Counted from the stretch's first letter, positions 1 to 9,652 are shown. The stretch: 64,000 nucleotides of DNA from Crocinitomicaceae bacterium (GCA_002723085.1 PBNK01000021.1:1-64000), one strand, 5' to 3'. Notes: generated by a model not told the origin, from the letters alone. Made by a program: numbers and translations.

Positions 1-567
1 ATAGAAAATGTTGCAAGTAGGTTATATGAATCTGGAAAAGCTTTTGGCGCAGATCATATTGTTAGAATCGTTGGAGACCACCCGTTGAATAGTTTTGAAT
101 TGCTAGACTTTTTAATTGAAGATCACATTAAAAACAATAATGATTTCACATCTTTAAATAGAGACAAAATTGCAATTGGTGTTTTATCAGAGGTGATTAA
201 CCAAAATGCCTTTTCGAGATTACTTAATCATAATTTAAATTTTTCATACAGTGAATATTTAACCTACTTTTTCACAAGAAATACTTCATTTTTTAATGTC
301 AAACTTCTTGATGCCCCAATAATTTATCAATCAGAAAGGTATAGGTTAACTCTTGATGTATATGAAGATTATTTAATGCTTGAAAAATTAATTAAAAATG
401 TTTTAACTAAACATAAAGAAATTAACCATCAAAACGTCCTAGAAGAAATGAAATCTAACCCAGAACTAGTAAAAATAAATTCTAAATTCAAACAAAAATT
501 TCAAGAAAAAGATTTATTAAATAAAATTTTTAAAGCTTGTACAATTAATACAAATGAAAAAAATTGA
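1..567 (+). CDS. SpsF-like cytidylyltransferase, C-terminal part (5' end outside window)
   Basis: The reading frame is open from base 1, so only the last 188 residues are visible. The first visible stretch carries RIVGDHPL, which matches the RxTGDxPL block of the CTP_transf_3 / SpsF-NeuA family. Near residue 120 is the motif RLTLDVYEDYLML, typical of the C-terminal lobe (RLTVDxPEDL). Members activate acidic sugars as CMP-sugars in the cytoplasm. The TTG at 85 lies downstream of the conserved motif and is not the start. The stop overlaps the next gene, a NeuB/SpsE-type synthase, by 14 nt, so the two are co-translated and probably act in sequence. The exact sugar is unknown. Confidence 0.82.
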   Translation: MENVASRLYESGKAFGADHIVRIVGDHPLNSFELLDFLIEDHIKNNNDFTSLNRDKIAIGVLSEVINQNAFSRLLNHNLNFSYSEYLTYFFTRNTSFFNVKLLDAPIIYQSERYRLTLDVYEDYLMLEKLIKNVLTKHKEINHQNVLEEMKSNPELVKINSKFKQKFQEKDLLNKIFKACTINTNEKN

Positions 568-1543
568 AATAATTGCTGAAATAGCTAATGCCCATCAAGG
601 AGATGCTGATATTGCAATAGAAATTGCGAACAAAGCAATTGATGCAAATTGTGATATTATCAAATTCCAAATCTACACTGCGGATGATTTATTAACTCCA
701 AGCCATTCAAGATACAGCCACTTTAAAAAACAAAGTTTTTCAAAAAAACAATGGGAATATATCTTCAAAAATATTAACTCAAATAATATTAAGATTTATG
801 CTGATATTTTCGGAAATGAATCTTTAGAAATTGCGAAAAATTTAAATATTGATGGGTTTAAAATTCATTTTTCTGATCTATTAAACATTCCCCTTCTGAA
901 GAAGATATCTTCAATAGGAAAAACCATATTAATTGGTAGTGGTGGGGGCACATTAGAAGAAATTTCTTTTGCAATAGAAACTATTAAAAAAAACAGAACA
1001 AAAAAATTTAAAATAATTTTATTACATGGATTTCAAGCCTATCCTACTTTTATTGAAGATACTAATCTTGATAGGCTCAAAAAATTCAAAGAATTATTTA
1101 AGAATATTGAAACAGGCATTTCTGATCATGTATCTGGAGATAGTATATTTAGCTCAATATTGCCAATGATGGCTATACCATATGGGATTTCTTGTGTTGA
1201 AAAACACGTGACAGTTAATAGAAGCAAAAAAGGTGTAGATTATTACTCATCAATGGATTGCAATGATTTTCATGACTTTGTTTCAAATTTTCGAATTGCT
1301 GAAAAGTCAATTGGTAAAAGTAATATTTACTCAAAAGAAGAAATCAATTATAGAAAAACAGTAAAGAAAAAATGGGTGTTCAATAAAAAAATGAAAAAAG
1401 GGGATCTAGTGACAGAAAATGACATTATCATGAAAAGACATGAATCCGATGATAAAAATCTTGATTTTCAAATGATTTTAAATAAAAAATTATTATTTGA
1501 TGTCGCTGAAAATTCTATCGTTTCTTTAAATCAATTTATGTAA
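554..1543 (+). CDS. N-acetylneuraminate synthase family protein (NeuB/SpsE-like)
   Basis: A 329-residue protein that condenses phosphoenolpyruvate with an N-acyl-hexosamine to make a nonulosonic acid such as sialic, legionaminic or pseudaminic acid. Family signatures are EIANAHQGD near the start, KFQIYTADDL near residue 37, GSGGGT near 130, the ISDH block near 190 and VEKHVTV near 217. A C-terminal SAF (antifreeze-like) domain begins near residue 275 (MKKGDLVTENDI). The ATG lies 14 nt inside the upstream cytidylyltransferase, a common arrangement for a synthase/CMP-activation pair. NeuB proper cannot be told from LegI or PseI by eye, so no symbol is given. Confidence 0.85.
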   Translation: MKKIEIIAEIANAHQGDADIAIEIANKAIDANCDIIKFQIYTADDLLTPSHSRYSHFKKQSFSKKQWEYIFKNINSNNIKIYADIFGNESLEIAKNLNIDGFKIHFSDLLNIPLLKKISSIGKTILIGSGGGTLEEISFAIETIKKNRTKKFKIILLHGFQAYPTFIEDTNLDRLKKFKELFKNIETGISDHVSGDSIFSSILPMMAIPYGISCVEKHVTVNRSKKGVDYYSSMDCNDFHDFVSNFRIAEKSIGKSNIYSKEEINYRKTVKKKWVFNKKMKKGDLVTENDIIMKRHESDDKNLDFQMILNKKLLFDVAENSIVSLNQFM

Positions 1544-1547
1544 AAAA

Positions 1548-2603
1548 ATGTTTCAAACAGAAAACTGTAAATATATTTTTTACGCTTCTAATCTAATTTC
1601 ATTTTACAATTCACTTGAAATCATAAAAAAATATAATATTCCTGGGAATAATTGTATTTTTTATTCCCCAAGAAAACACATTAATTATAAAATAATACCT
1701 TCTAAATCATCAGTAATTGAATTTAAAAATATTGAATCTTTAAGTATTCTAAGTTTTAAATCACTAATTAATTTAATTAAGAACTTTTATTATAATTATA
1801 AAATTTTAAAGAGAGAACTAAAAGGAACTAATTATATTGTTTTTTTACCTCACCTTATTAATTATAGAGAACAAACAATTGTATTTAATAGAAGATGTAA
1901 AGGGTATTGCTATGTAGAAGAAGGATTGCCAGCATACATGGATATTATATCTCCTTATAACTTAGTAAAAAGATATTTCATTGAGAGGATATTAAACCTA
2001 CTAATAAATAGGGAGTTTATTCCTAGATTTATAAAAACAATGAATCAAGATTCTGACAAATTCCTATTTGCTTTTGGAAATTTTAAAACTTCATTTTCAA
2101 CTTCAAACAAAAAAATTATATTAAAAAATTCATTTCCAAAAAATAAAAAAGAAATAAATCTGTTGCCAAGAAACTCACATTTATTTGTAATTGATCATAT
2201 AAAAGGCCTCCCATGTTCAGAAAAAATATATTTCGAATGTTTTGCTGCCATTTTAAAAAAACTAAAAAAAGCAAAAAATAGTAATGTTTACATTAAATTA
2301 CACCCAAACCTAAAGTATTCTCCAGAAACTAAACATACTTTTGAGCAATTATGCAAAGCTGAAAATTTAAACGCTATAATTTTAGAGGAAAATTTTTTTA
2401 TTGAGGGTTATTTAAAATATCAGCCAAATATAAATCTTTATGGACTTAAGAGTGCTTCTCTTGTTTATGGTATATTATTTGGAGCAAAAGTTCATTGTTT
2501 CAGCAATTATTACAAAAAAAATAAGATAAAAGATGAGAAAATTTATCTAATTGAAAAATTTGTACAAACTAACAAGTTATCAGACAATATAATTTTTATT
2601 TAA
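1548..2603 (+). CDS. putative sialyltransferase-like glycosyltransferase
   Basis: A 351-residue soluble protein starting 5 bases after the synthase gene. It is too divergent to place by eye. It has two short motifs shared by the bacterial sialyltransferase families GT38, GT52 and GT80: an acidic D/E-D/E-G motif (YVEEG, E124-E125-G126) and an HP motif (KLHPN, H252-P253). Spacing and order fit those families, with the acidic motif in the first half and HP in the second. The genes just upstream make and activate a sialic-type sugar, so a role in transferring that sugar is a reasonable inference. Donor, acceptor and linkage are unknown. Confidence 0.55.
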   Translation: MFQTENCKYIFYASNLISFYNSLEIIKKYNIPGNNCIFYSPRKHINYKIIPSKSSVIEFKNIESLSILSFKSLINLIKNFYYNYKILKRELKGTNYIVFLPHLINYREQTIVFNRRCKGYCYVEEGLPAYMDIISPYNLVKRYFIERILNLLINREFIPRFIKTMNQDSDKFLFAFGNFKTSFSTSNKKIILKNSFPKNKKEINLLPRNSHLFVIDHIKGLPCSEKIYFECFAAILKKLKKAKNSNVYIKLHPNLKYSPETKHTFEQLCKAENLNAIILEENFFIEGYLKYQPNINLYGLKSASLVYGILFGAKVHCFSNYYKKNKIKDEKIYLIEKFVQTNKLSDNIIFI

Positions 2604-2769
2604 TAAGGTTATCAATTTTAAATAAGTAATTTAAAAATAAATACATTTTTTACAAATTCATATCATATAAATATTGATGGTACAAGAAAATTCACGACTA
2701 AAAATAATAACTGAACAAAATAATATTGGTTCTAAAAACTAACTTTACATTGATTAAATATTTATAATT
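2604..2769 (+). other. intergenic leader before the second block of glycosyltransferases
   Basis: 166 very AT-rich bases without an open frame of note. This is the only sizeable gap between the sialic-type genes and the following glycosyltransferases, so an internal promoter is expected here. I did not find a clean TTTG-N19-21-TAnnTTTG match; TAACTTTA about 25 bases before the next start is the nearest -7-like string. Confidence 0.3.
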
Positions 2770-3666
2770 ATGAAAATTTACACAATAATTATCACATACA
2801 ATGGTGATAAATGGATTGAAAAAAATATTCAAGCATTAATTGACAGTTCAACTAAAACTAAAATTATAATTATAGATAATGGATCAGTAGATGGAACACA
2901 GGATATTGTTAAAAGTTTTAAAGCAGTTCAATTTATTCAGTCAGAAGAAAACTTAGGTTTTGGAAAAGCAAATAATTTAGGGATTAAGCTAGCACTTGAA
3001 CAAGGTGCAGATTATATTTTTTTATTAAACCAAGATGCTTGGATTGAAAAAAACACATTAAGTAAATTACTTAAAGTTTCAGAAATTGATAAAAGTTTTG
3101 GCATAATAAGTCCATTACATTTAAACGGTGGTGGGACAGGTCTTGATAAGCTTTTTTCTCATTGCATAGCACCATCAATTCATCATTTAGATCATTATTA
3201 TTTTTCCGATTTAACGGTCAAACAAGTAAAAGAATTTTATCAAGTTCCATTTATCAATGCAGCAGCATGGTTATTACCAAAAAACACCTTTAAAAAAGTA
3301 GGTTTCTTTGATAAGTTATTTTACCATTATGGTGAAGATGTAAATTACTGTCATAGAGTAAACTACCATAATTTAAAAATTGTATTTGTTCCAGATGCAA
3401 AATTTTTTCACGATAGAGAAGATAGAGATATAAAAAATGAGGATAAAGACATAAAAAGAAATTTAAAAATAGAGTTGGCTAATGTCATTATACCTAAAAA
3501 CGAAATTTTAAAAAAGTTTAAATATTTCAAAAAATATTACTTAAAATGTACTTTAAAAGATTTTTTAAAGTTTCGCTCCTTTAGTTCAAACTTTGAATTA
3601 TATATGTTCATTAGAAAAAATATGAAAAAAATATTAACTAGTTATCACGAAAATAAACATATCTAA
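2770..3666 (+). CDS. family 2 glycosyltransferase (rhamnosyltransferase-like)
   Basis: A 298-residue GT-A fold enzyme. It opens with IIITYNGDKWIEKNI, then the nucleotide-binding IIDNGSVDGT (residues about 34-43), ENLGFGKANNLG (about 60-71) and a DxD-like LNQDAW (about 92-97). The C-terminal acceptor block reads GFFDKLFYHYGEDVNYCHR. This layout is typical of WbbL/rhamnosyltransferase-like GT2 proteins that build polysaccharide repeats on the cytoplasmic face. It heads a run of tightly spaced same-strand genes. The sugar donor is not predictable by eye. Confidence 0.82.
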   Translation: MKIYTIIITYNGDKWIEKNIQALIDSSTKTKIIIIDNGSVDGTQDIVKSFKAVQFIQSEENLGFGKANNLGIKLALEQGADYIFLLNQDAWIEKNTLSKLLKVSEIDKSFGIISPLHLNGGGTGLDKLFSHCIAPSIHHLDHYYFSDLTVKQVKEFYQVPFINAAAWLLPKNTFKKVGFFDKLFYHYGEDVNYCHRVNYHNLKIVFVPDAKFFHDREDRDIKNEDKDIKRNLKIELANVIIPKNEILKKFKYFKKYYLKCTLKDFLKFRSFSSNFELYMFIRKNMKKILTSYHENKHI

Positions 3667-3680
3667 ATAACTTGCATACG

Positions 3681-4571
3681 ATGAAATTCAGTAGCTTAAC
3701 TTATCAATTTATTATTAAATTTTACAATCTTTTACCCTTAAAAAAACAAATTTGTTTGGTCTTAAGAAACATTAATTTCTTTTCAAAAAATAAATTACAT
3801 GTTGATTTAAAGTTTAAAGGAGAAAGTACAGTGAAAATACCAAATACAAATTACAGGTTTAAATTAAATTGTTGGGAAAGTACAATAGAAAATGAGATAT
3901 TTTGGAATGGTTTAGGCCAAACCTGGGAACCAGAAACTGTTAATCTTTGGATAGATTTATGTAAAAAATCTAAGGTCATTTTTGATATTGGTGCAAATAC
4001 AGGTATCTACTCATTAATTGCAAAATCTATAAATAAAGATAATGAAGTCATTGCATTTGAACCTTCAGATTTAGTACTTCATAAACTTAAAAAAAATATT
4101 TACGATAATAATTTTGATATTAAAATTGTTGAAAAAGGTGTTTCAAATTTAACAGGAGATAGAATATTTTATGATGTTGATGATTTACATCAGACTTCTG
4201 CATCTTTAAGCCCAGATAAACTAAAAAACTTTGATTCTTTTAAAGGTCAGATTAGAGAATACAAAATTAGCACTATACGATTAGATAAATTCATAGAAGA
4301 GAATAACATTATTCCAGACTTGATAAAAATTGATGTTGAACTTCATGAACCAGAAGTTATTGAGGGATTAGGCAAGTATTTAAATAAGATAAAACCAACG
4401 ATTATTATTGAGGTTTTAACAGCTAAAATAGCTGAGACCCTAAACAAAAGTTTTGATAACTCTATATTTGACATTTACAGACTTAAAAAAAATCAAAAAC
4501 CACAAATCGTTAATGAAATAATACCCAACGAATGTTACAATTATCTAATCAAAGCAAAATCAATAATTTAA
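3681..4571 (+). CDS. FkbM family methyltransferase
   Basis: A SAM-dependent methyltransferase of about 296 residues. Motif I is FDIGANTGIYS (about residues 101-111), followed by an acidic EPS motif for ribose binding. Near the C-terminus, LIKIDVELHEPEVIEGL is the FkbM signature (KIDVEGxE). Such enzymes O-methylate sugars in many polysaccharide loci. I prefer the ATG at 3681 over the in-frame TTG at 3672, because it gives a normal start 14 bases after the previous stop. The neighbours on both sides are glycosyltransferases. Confidence 0.83.
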   Translation: MKFSSLTYQFIIKFYNLLPLKKQICLVLRNINFFSKNKLHVDLKFKGESTVKIPNTNYRFKLNCWESTIENEIFWNGLGQTWEPETVNLWIDLCKKSKVIFDIGANTGIYSLIAKSINKDNEVIAFEPSDLVLHKLKKNIYDNNFDIKIVEKGVSNLTGDRIFYDVDDLHQTSASLSPDKLKNFDSFKGQIREYKISTIRLDKFIEENNIIPDLIKIDVELHEPEVIEGLGKYLNKIKPTIIIEVLTAKIAETLNKSFDNSIFDIYRLKKNQKPQIVNEIIPNECYNYLIKAKSII

Positions 4572-4578
4572 TAACAAA

Positions 4579-5430
4579 ATGGAATCACCTTTATTTTCTA
4601 TTTTAATTGCTAATTTCAATAATAGAGATTTTATTGAAGAAGCAATAACTAGCATAATAAATCAAACATATAAAAATTGGGAAATTATTATTGTAGATGA
4701 TGCTTCAACAGATAATTCAATTGACATAATTGAAAAACATAAATCTAATTCAAAAATTAAAATTTATTCTAATAAAGTTAACAAAGGTTGTGGATTTACT
4801 AAAAACAAATGTATAAATCTATCAAATGGTGAAATACTAGGCTTTTTAGACCCAGACGATACTTTGGAATCTAATGCTATTGAAATCATGATTGAACATC
4901 ATTTGAAATATAAAGGTCATAGCTTGATTTATAGTTCATTAAATTTTTGTGACAAAAATTTGAACTTTTTATCTAAATCTAATTTTCCTAAACAAATTGA
5001 TAGTAAATCATCATATTTAAAAAGTAAATCTGGAAGAATATCACATTTTGCAACTTTTAAAATAAGTTTTTACAATAAAACATGTGGTATAAATCCTGAA
5101 TTCATTAGAGCTGTAGATCAAGATTTATATTTAAAACTTGAAGAAGTTGGAAAACTTCTATTTATTAATGAGCATTTATATAATTACAGAAACCATGAAA
5201 ATAGCATTTCATTAAATGAAAATAAAGAAAAAGCTTTTGCATGGAATATTTTAGCGAAAATTGAAGCTTGTAAAAGAAGAAATATTTCAATTGAAGAAAT
5301 CCTTCCTAAGTTTATATTTTCTGAAGAAGGCCTTAGAAGATATGTTGATGCTTCTAGTAGTTATAAATTAGGTAATGCATTACTGAAGCCAATTAGGTTT
5401 ATCAAATCAAAGTTAGGTTTTTATAAATGA
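4579..5430 (+). CDS. family 2 glycosyltransferase
   Basis: A 283-residue GT2 enzyme beginning with FSILIANFNNRDFIEEAI. Nucleotide-sugar binding residues appear at VDDASTDNS (about 40-48), and the DxD-type metal site is FLDPDDTLES (about 88-97). After the GT-A domain the C-terminal quarter is basic, as expected for a membrane-associated cytoplasmic enzyme. The stop overlaps the next start by 4 nt (ATGA), so it is translationally coupled to the following GT2 gene. Specificity is unknown. Confidence 0.83.
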   Translation: MESPLFSILIANFNNRDFIEEAITSIINQTYKNWEIIIVDDASTDNSIDIIEKHKSNSKIKIYSNKVNKGCGFTKNKCINLSNGEILGFLDPDDTLESNAIEIMIEHHLKYKGHSLIYSSLNFCDKNLNFLSKSNFPKQIDSKSSYLKSKSGRISHFATFKISFYNKTCGINPEFIRAVDQDLYLKLEEVGKLLFINEHLYNYRNHENSISLNENKEKAFAWNILAKIEACKRRNISIEEILPKFIFSEEGLRRYVDASSSYKLGNALLKPIRFIKSKLGFYK

Positions 5431-6335
5431 AATTTTCGATAATAATACCGATCTATAATAGAGAGGAATTTATTGCTAACACAATTCAATCTATTATTTT
5501 ACAAACCTATGTCAATTGGGAACTATTGATAATTGATGATGGTAGTACAGATGATTCAAAAAAAAAAATAAATTCTTTTTTAAAAGATGATCGTATTAAA
5601 TACATATTTCAAAAAAATAGTGAAAGAAGTATTGCTAGAAATAATGGAATAAAAAATGCTAGTGGTGATTTTATTTGTTTTGTTGATAGTGATGAACAAC
5701 TAGATTCATATCATTTAGAAAAAATATATAGAGGAATTAATAAAAACAAATGTGCTGAAGGTGTATATCACTATGATATTGGTTTTATATTTCCTCATAA
5801 AAAAAATAATTATATTAGAAAGGGGAAAAAACTAGAGTTTCCTATCAAACCTAATGAACTCTTTTCAATTATAATTGGTGTACCACAGCTTTGTATGTCA
5901 ATTAAAATTGCAAAAAAATATAATTTTAATCCTAATATTGTAGTGGGCGAAGATATGGAAGTTCTTTTTAGAATTTCAGAAGAATTTCCTATTTATTATA
6001 TAGATGGTTCTCCAACTATTTACGAAATAGAACATGAAAATAGATCTGTTAATTATTTAAATAAATCAAATATCAAACAAATTGATACTTTTAAATTAAT
6101 GTTTAACAAAAATCATCCCGCTTCAAAAGTTAATTGGAGATTAAAAAGAAGAAAGTGGTCTGAAGTATATTTAAGAGCTTGCTATTATTACTGTCTCAAA
6201 AAATCTTTTTTTAATGGTTTTAAATATGTCTTTCTATCTTTATTCATGAACCCTTTTGATAAGTTTACTTTCAAAATAAATATTGCATTTTCCATTCTAT
6301 TAAGAAAAAACAAAATTGAAAAATTGATAATATAA
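5427..6335 (+). CDS. family 2 glycosyltransferase
   Basis: A 302-residue GT2 enzyme coupled to the preceding GT2 by an ATGA overlap. It has FSIIIPIYNREEFIANTI at the N-terminus, IIDDGSTDDS (about 37-46) and the DxD-like CFVDSDEQLD (about 88-97). The C-terminal 80 residues are rich in basic and aromatic residues, suggesting a membrane-associated tail. The next gene starts on the base after its stop. It probably adds one sugar to the same repeat unit. The donor is unknown. Confidence 0.83.
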   Translation: MKFSIIIPIYNREEFIANTIQSIILQTYVNWELLIIDDGSTDDSKKKINSFLKDDRIKYIFQKNSERSIARNNGIKNASGDFICFVDSDEQLDSYHLEKIYRGINKNKCAEGVYHYDIGFIFPHKKNNYIRKGKKLEFPIKPNELFSIIIGVPQLCMSIKIAKKYNFNPNIVVGEDMEVLFRISEEFPIYYIDGSPTIYEIEHENRSVNYLNKSNIKQIDTFKLMFNKNHPASKVNWRLKRRKWSEVYLRACYYYCLKKSFFNGFKYVFLSLFMNPFDKFTFKINIAFSILLRKNKIEKLII

Positions 6336-7490
6336 ATGTCATTAAGAGTTTTACATATTATTAGATCGCTTCATAGATCAGGTGCTGAAAGAATTTGTTT
6401 AGACATTTGCAATGAACTTAATACAAGAAAAGACATTCAAGTTCTTTTGATTTCAATGAGTGATATTAATGAATATGAAGAATTAACCAAAAAGATTCCT
6501 TTTAAAATCATTAATTCAAAAGTTTTTCCAAAAATTTTTAAAAAAAGCATTATTGAAATTGATGATTATAAAAAAGTAATTGATGATTTTAAGCCTAACA
6601 TTGTGCATAGTCATCTTTTTTGGTCTGAATTGTTATCAAGAGAGTATTCAAAGAATGAAATAACTTATGTTACTCATTGCCATGACAATATGGTTGAATT
6701 AAATAATATTTCATTTTCAACAATGTTTAACAAACTTAAATTAGTAAGGTTTTTTGAAAAAAAATGGATACTTAATAAATACTCCAATTGCAATAATTAT
6801 TTTTTAACAATTTCAAAACATACACAAAATTATTTTGAAAATGTTTTACCTAATAGTTTAGTAAGTAAATCAAAGTTGATTCCAAATGCAATTAGATTAC
6901 AAAAATTTCAAATAAAATCTAAACGATCATATAAATTAAATAACTCAAAACTTAAACTAATCAACATTGGTAGCTTTTGGCCAAAAAAAAACCAACAATT
7001 CTTATTACAAGTAGTTTCAAAATTAAAATCAAAAAACATAGATGTTGAATTAAAGTTACTTGGAGATGGGCCAGAAAAAGAAAACATTATAAATCAAGTA
7101 AAAAATTTAAACTTAGAGAGTTCTATTAAAATTTTAGGAAATGTTAAAAATGTAGAAGAAGAACTTTTTAAATCTGATTTATATGTTCATTCTGCATTAT
7201 ATGAACCATTTGGATTAGTTTTAATTGAAGCAATGGCAGCAGGCTTACCAATTGTAACAATTAATGGTAAAGGTAATTCGGATCTTATAACAAACAACTT
7301 CAATGGATTTATTTTAAATAATCCAACAGTAAATCTTTTTACAGAAAAAATTTTGTCAATTGTAAACAGCAAAGAACTTTACGAGAAATTTTCAGAAAAC
7401 GCTTCAACTTTTTCTAAAAAATTTTCAATAGAAAACTACACAGATCAACTTATTAAATGGTATAATGAAATTCATGAAAGAGGAAAGTAA
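6336..7490 (+). CDS. family 4 (GT-B) glycosyltransferase
   Basis: A 384-residue retaining glycosyltransferase of GT4 type. The N-terminal lobe begins VLHIIRSLHRSGAERI, with the glycine and acidic residues that contact the acceptor. The C-terminal lobe has the GT4 EX7E signature EPFGLVLIE (about residues 290-298), followed by AMAAGLPIV and a GNSDLI loop. It starts directly after the previous stop. Its 3' end overlaps the next start by 26 nt, so the whole run from 2770 looks like one operon. Confidence 0.84.
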   Translation: MSLRVLHIIRSLHRSGAERICLDICNELNTRKDIQVLLISMSDINEYEELTKKIPFKIINSKVFPKIFKKSIIEIDDYKKVIDDFKPNIVHSHLFWSELLSREYSKNEITYVTHCHDNMVELNNISFSTMFNKLKLVRFFEKKWILNKYSNCNNYFLTISKHTQNYFENVLPNSLVSKSKLIPNAIRLQKFQIKSKRSYKLNNSKLKLINIGSFWPKKNQQFLLQVVSKLKSKNIDVELKLLGDGPEKENIINQVKNLNLESSIKILGNVKNVEEELFKSDLYVHSALYEPFGLVLIEAMAAGLPIVTINGKGNSDLITNNFNGFILNNPTVNLFTEKILSIVNSKELYEKFSENASTFSKKFSIENYTDQLIKWYNEIHERGK

Positions 7491-8415
7491 AAATATTAAA
7501 CTTGAACTTGGCGATGTATCTCTTAATAAAGAGTTAGGAATCTATTACATTGATATGTCTCCAGCAATTATCCATTATAAAAGTAATTTATACGGAGGTG
7601 GATTTGATGAAAATGGTGTTCCAATGGATAAATCAATAGATGGAACAATATTTTACTTCCCCATTAATATCGCACAATATGGATTTATTCTTCATGCTCA
7701 TTATTTAAAAAACAAATGTGAAAAAACATTAATAACTTTAAAAAGTTGTGTAAATAAACTTGAAGAATTAAAAACAACAAAGGATAACTATTGTGTTTGG
7801 TTGCACAAACAATATAATTATAGATATAACATTAAACCACCCTGGCCATCAGCAATGGCACAAGGAGAGTTAATATCCTTATACCTAAGAGCCTATCAAT
7901 TATTTGAAAATGAAAGCTATTTAGATACAGCAAAAAAAGCTTATAAATTTTTAGAGCTAGATGTTGAAGAAGGAGGTGTGAAAAAAATTGATGAAAACGG
8001 ATATCTATGGTATGAAGAATATCCATCAAAACCATCTTCATATGTACTAAATGGGTTTATATACACAATTTTTGGATTGTATGATTTATTTCGAATAACT
8101 AATAATAAAAGTGTAAAAAAAAATATTGACTTATGTATAAATACATTAAAAAATAATATTCATAAATATGATGCTGGATTTTGGTCAAGGTATGATTTAT
8201 TAAAGAAAGAATTAGTTAGATATTATTATCAGAAAAACGTCCATGTTCCATAATTAGAAATACTATACAAGCTTACTAATGAACCTTTATTTTTAAATTA
8301 TAAACAAAAATGGGAAAATAATCTTTCTTCAATAAATTATTTATTTGTAAAATTTATGTATAGAATTGAATTTAGATTTAATAAACTAAAAAATTTCTGG
8401 ATTAGGGATGAATAA
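7465..8415 (+). pseudogene. D-glucuronyl C5-epimerase-like gene interrupted by an in-frame TAA
   Basis: The uninterrupted part (262 residues, stop at 8251-8253) resembles the D-glucuronyl C5-epimerase C-terminal family, which converts D-glucuronate to L-iduronate in glycans. It has YGGGFDENGVP near residue 44, PWPSAMAQGE near 130 and FWSRYDL near 238. The family's final block (YxxxHxxxLxxLYxLTxxxxFxxYxxxW) is split. HVP precedes the stop, and the same frame continues without a gap as LEILYKLTNEPLF and KQKWE until TAA at 8413-8415. Residue 263 would be Gln if TAA were CAA. The read-through frame overlaps the next start by 8 nt, like its neighbours. This could be a recent nonsense mutation, a sequencing error or read-through. 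The start may be 7465 or 7474. Confidence 0.75.
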
Positions 8416-9652
8416 GAACCTAGTATTATTAAATGATGACTATCCAACTTCATCTGGTGAATTTTTCATAGATGATGAAATGAAAGTTCTTGAAAAATAT
8501 TTTAAAAATATTTATATTATTAAAAGAAATCAATCAGGGTTAAGATTAAATCGATATGTTCCCAATAAATTAGAAATAAAAATATATAAGGATCATTTTA
8601 ATGTATATGAAAAAATAAAATCAATTAGACATATCTTTTCTAAATTATTTATAGAAGAATTAAAAGCAATAAAAAATACATACAAAATAAAAATCTCATA
8701 TTTAATAATTAAAATCATTCTAAATGATATTATAAAATCATCCAAGCTTAAAAAAGAAATAAATACATTAATTAAAGAAAAAAATCTAAACTTAAATGAA
8801 ACTGTTTTTTATTCATATTGGCATGACTACAAAGCTTTAACATTAGCAAGAATAAAATATAAATTTCCTGAATTTAAATGTATATCAAGAGCGCATAGAT
8901 GGGATATTTATTTTTATGCAAATAGCCCTGAGTATCTGCCTTTCAAATATTTCATATTAGAAAATTTGAATAAATCTATCTCAATTTCAGAAGATGGAAT
9001 TAGTTATTGGAAAAACAAATTTCCTAAACTAGAAAACAACAAACTAATGCTTTCTAAACTTGGAAAATTTAATAACAGAAATCCTTTTATTAAAAAAGTA
9101 GATAACTCGGTATTTAGGATTTGTAGTTGTTCTACATTAAAGGAGGTAAAAAGAGTTCATCTTATTATTGAAACTTTAAGTATTATAAAAAACCTTAATT
9201 TAGAATGGATACATTTTGGAGATGGAGAACTTAGAAAAGATTTGGAAGAATTAGCTAAAAATAAATTGGCCAATGTTAATTATAATTTCACCGGTAATAT
9301 TTCTAATGAAAAGATACTAAATTTCTATTCTGAAAATTATGTTGATTTATTCCTAAACGTAAGTAGTTCGGAAGGAATTCCAGTTAGTATTATGGAGTCA
9401 TTATCTGCAGGCATTCCTGTTATTGCAACAAATGTTGGAGGAAATAATGAAATTATAAACAACAAAAATGGCAGCATTATAGATTCAGATTTTAGGACAG
9501 AAGAACTTTCCACTAAAATATATAATTATTCCAAATTAAAAGAAACAAAAATTATTCAATACAGAGAAAATGCTTATAAATTCTGGTTAGAAAATTATAA
9601 TGCCAAAAAAAATTACGCCAATTTCACTTCATATATGAAAAACCTAAAATGA
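8408..9652 (+). CDS. family 4 (GT-B) glycosyltransferase
   Basis: A 414-residue protein. The C-terminal lobe has the GT4 signature SSSEGIPVSIMESLSAGIPV (about residues 316-335), followed by ATNVGGNNEII, a clear donor-binding EX7E-type motif. The N-terminal lobe is divergent and rich in lysine and isoleucine, with GEFFIDDEM near residue 18. The ATG lies inside the C-terminal extension of the interrupted epimerase frame. The last 4 nt overlap the next glycosyltransferase. It probably acts on the cytoplasmic membrane, adding one sugar to the lipid-linked repeat. Confidence 0.82.
   Translation: MNKNLVLLNDDYPTSSGEFFIDDEMKVLEKYFKNIYIIKRNQSGLRLNRYVPNKLEIKIYKDHFNVYEKIKSIRHIFSKLFIEELKAIKNTYKIKISYLIIKIILNDIIKSSKLKKEINTLIKEKNLNLNETVFYSYWHDYKALTLARIKYKFPEFKCISRAHRWDIYFYANSPEYLPFKYFILENLNKSISISEDGISYWKNKFPKLENNKLMLSKLGKFNNRNPFIKKVDNSVFRICSCSTLKEVKRVHLIIETLSIIKNLNLEWIHFGDGELRKDLEELAKNKLANVNYNFTGNISNEKILNFYSENYVDLFLNVSSSEGIPVSIMESLSAGIPVIATNVGGNNEIINNKNGSIIDSDFRTEELSTKIYNYSKLKETKIIQYRENAYKFWLENYNAKKNYANFTSYMKNLK

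Noticed and set aside
7187-7372. Open frame on the minus strand inside the GT4 gene
   Set aside because: It is a shadow of a clear glycosyltransferase, with no recognisable domain or leader. The same applies to similar short frames inside other genes, such as 20155-20349 inside purB and 38349-38603 inside acnB.
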